Assembly: GCA_023423775.1 (NCBI GenBank)
Contig: JAFAEZ010000085.1
Location: forward strand, 1-13,318
Length of the DNA stretch: 13,318 bases
Direction: 5' to 3'
Source of the DNA: Pseudomonadota bacterium
GTDB taxonomy: Bacteria > Pseudomonadota > Alphaproteobacteria > Sphingomonadales > Sphingomonadaceae
Positions 12,091 to 13,318 of the stretch are shown one piece after another. Position 1 is the stretch's first letter. Every line of letters starts with the position of its first letter. Both the position numbers and the translations under genes were made by a program. A model generated the notes under the pieces. It ran no database searches. It had not been told where the DNA came from and saw only the letters and a program-made list of their open reading frames with translations.

Positions 12091-13318
12091 TCAGCCGGCG
12101 CTGACCGGCCGCACGTCGAACAGGTCCGCAATCTGGCCGGCGGGGCTCGCCGACGGGATCGCCCCCATCGCCGCGCTCACCTTCTCCGGATCGACCGTCC
12201 CCACCGGGCTGGTCAAGGCATCGAACGCTCCCGCGGTCGGCAAGGCGGCGAACGCAGCGGCATAGCGCGCGCGCAGCGCGGCCAGATCCTCTTCCCGGCC
12301 GGTCATGGCGAGCGCGATCGCATAGCGCAGCACGATCGCCTGGTTGACCTCGCTCATCCGGCTCGCCGCCGGCAAAGCCGGGCGCGTCGCTTCGGCCAGC
12401 GCCGACCAGTCGCGCTTCTTCCACAGGATTTCGGCGCGCAAAGCGCCACCGTTCGGCACGCCCTGCAGCACCGCCAGCGCTTCCTCGGTCTTGCCGAGCT
12501 GGGCCAGAGCCACCGCCTCCACCCGCTGGCGCTCCCACCGCATTTCGGACGGGAAGGCGACCTGGCCGGTCTTGCGCAAGGCGGCCAGCGCCCGTTCGGG
12601 ATGTCCGGCCAGTATGTGCAACGTGGCGACCCGCGCCGAAAGCGGCCCCTGCGCCAGATCGCGCGCACGCGCGAACAATTGATGTTCGAGCAGGTCGGCG
12701 GCGCGGCCATACAGGCCCTCCGCTTGGAGCCGGCCGGCGAGCTGGCTGACCAGCAAATCGCCTTCGGCCCCGAGCGGCGCGAGCTCGCGGAAATCCCAGT
12801 AGAGACCGAGCGCCTGATCGAGCGGCAGGCCGTTCTGCGGGTCCAGCGCCGCAGCCAGTCTCTGCTGGAGTCCGGCGGCGAAGCCCGGCCCTTCGGCGCC
12901 GAGATCGAAATAATGGAACAGGGTCGCGCCGGCCGACAGCATGCCGCGCAGATCGCTCGACGCGACGCTGAGCTGGTAGCTGAGCCGCAAAGCGCGCTCC
13001 TCGATGTCGCCCCCGCGCCAGACATAACGGATCTGCTCGAGCTGCTTGATCGCGGCCTCAACCGGCATCTCGCGGCGGCGCACCGCGGCCTCGATGTCGA
13101 TCAGGCGCGCGTCCAGCTTCTGTTCGTAGCTCCCGGTCTTCGCGACCCGCGCCAGATACGCGCGCGCCTCCTGATCCTTGCCGAGCGCGGCCAAAGCGCG
13201 CCCGCGCAGCAGATCGGCGGCCACATCGCCCTTGGGCACCTGGGCCAGCCACGCGAAAGCCTTGGCCGGCTGCCCGACCGCCAGGGCGGCGCGCGCCGCG
13301 GCACGGACGAACCGCGCC
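12091..13318 (-). CDS. TPR-like helical repeat protein, 5' end outside window
   Basis: The C-terminal 408 residues of a longer protein; the frame stays open to the right edge. It is almost entirely helical and Ala/Leu/Arg rich, with tetratricopeptide-like helix pairs such as ADLLRGRALAALGKDQEARA with YLARV after it, LHILAGHPERALAALRKTG, and VEAVALAQLGKTEEALAVLQ. A central part with FHYFDLGAEGPGFAAGL and LGLYWDFRELAPLGAEGDLL does not follow the repeat. No membrane segment is visible. The C-terminal 50 residues (from about TAGAFDALTSPVG) look less ordered. TPR proteins are protein-protein scaffolds. A link to the flagellum is suggested only by convergence with flgL across a shared terminator. 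An in-frame GTG at 13239 is unlikely to be the start because the helical repeats continue upstream of it. Confidence 0.75.
   Translation of the reverse strand, partial: ARFVRAAARAALAVGQPAKAFAWLAQVPKGDVAADLLRGRALAALGKDQEARAYLARVAKTGSYEQKLDARLIDIEAAVRRREMPVEAAIKQLEQIRYVWRGGDIEERALRLSYQLSVASSDLRGMLSAGATLFHYFDLGAEGPGFAAGLQQRLAAALDPQNGLPLDQALGLYWDFRELAPLGAEGDLLVSQLAGRLQAEGLYGRAADLLEHQLFARARDLAQGPLSARVATLHILAGHPERALAALRKTGQVAFPSEMRWERQRVEAVALAQLGKTEEALAVLQGVPNGGALRAEILWKKRDWSALAEATRPALPAASRMSEVNQAIVLRYAIALAMTGREEDLAALRARYAAAFAALPTAGAFDALTSPVGTVDPEKVSAAMGAIPSASPAGQIADLFDVRPVSAG

Noticed and set aside
1..13318. Mobile elements, CRISPR, tRNA or rRNA genes, riboswitches
   Set aside because: No transposase, repeat-spacer pattern, cloverleaf or known riboswitch core was seen by eye on either strand.

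Overview
This is a GC-rich chromosomal window from an alphaproteobacterium. FlbT, a regulator essentially confined to Alphaproteobacteria, next to a double helix-turn-helix regulator, an RpoH-like sigma factor and a flagellar block suggests a member of the Sphingomonadales. That taxonomic call is an inference from gene content and sequence style, not from a search. Nearly all of the window is coding. No tRNA, rRNA, CRISPR array, insertion sequence or phage module was seen.

Layout, left to right. (1) 1-2505, minus strand, regulatory: a partial regulator with two XRE-type domains (1-715), an unrecognised 173-aa protein (804-1325), and a sigma-70 family factor with RpoH-like regions 2 and 4 and an 89-residue C-terminal tail (1411-2505). 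(2) 2506-2789: a 284-base non-coding stretch holding two candidate promoters, a CtrA-like box and a leader hairpin that would cover the sigma gene's ribosome binding site. (3) 2790-4139, minus: a soluble globin-coupled chemoreceptor with a haem-binding histidine at position 96. (4) 4262-7451, minus: a tight operon flbT-fliI-fliJ-like-lytic transglycosylase-like. (5) 7452-7622: a 171-base divergent control region. (6) 7623-12015, plus: flgE-flgK-flgL, encoding the hook and the two hook-filament junction proteins. (7) A strong bidirectional terminator at 12031-12068, then a convergent, partial TPR-like gene (12091-13318, minus).

How the genes fit together: FlgE builds the hook, FlgK and FlgL join it to the filament, FliI powers flagellar type III export, and the FliJ-like coiled-coil protein is its likely partner. 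FlbT restrains flagellin translation until the hook is complete. The transglycosylase-like protein may open peptidoglycan for the rod. The globin chemoreceptor would feed oxygen signals to the motor, and the sigma factor and XRE protein are candidate regulators.

The most interesting signals are in the non-coding DNA. A palindrome GGCAAA(n)TTTGCC occurs twice, at 4246-4259 and 7513-7525. In each case its centre is 40-42 bases upstream of the downstream edge of a predicted -10 box, and this holds for three predicted promoters: flbT, flgE and the globin chemoreceptor. That geometry fits a shared activator site for a small motility/aerotaxis regulon. Separately, the leader of the sigma-factor gene can fold so that its very strong Shine-Dalgarno sequence is paired, as in an RNA thermometer. 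Both are predictions from reading the sequence and have not been computed or tested.
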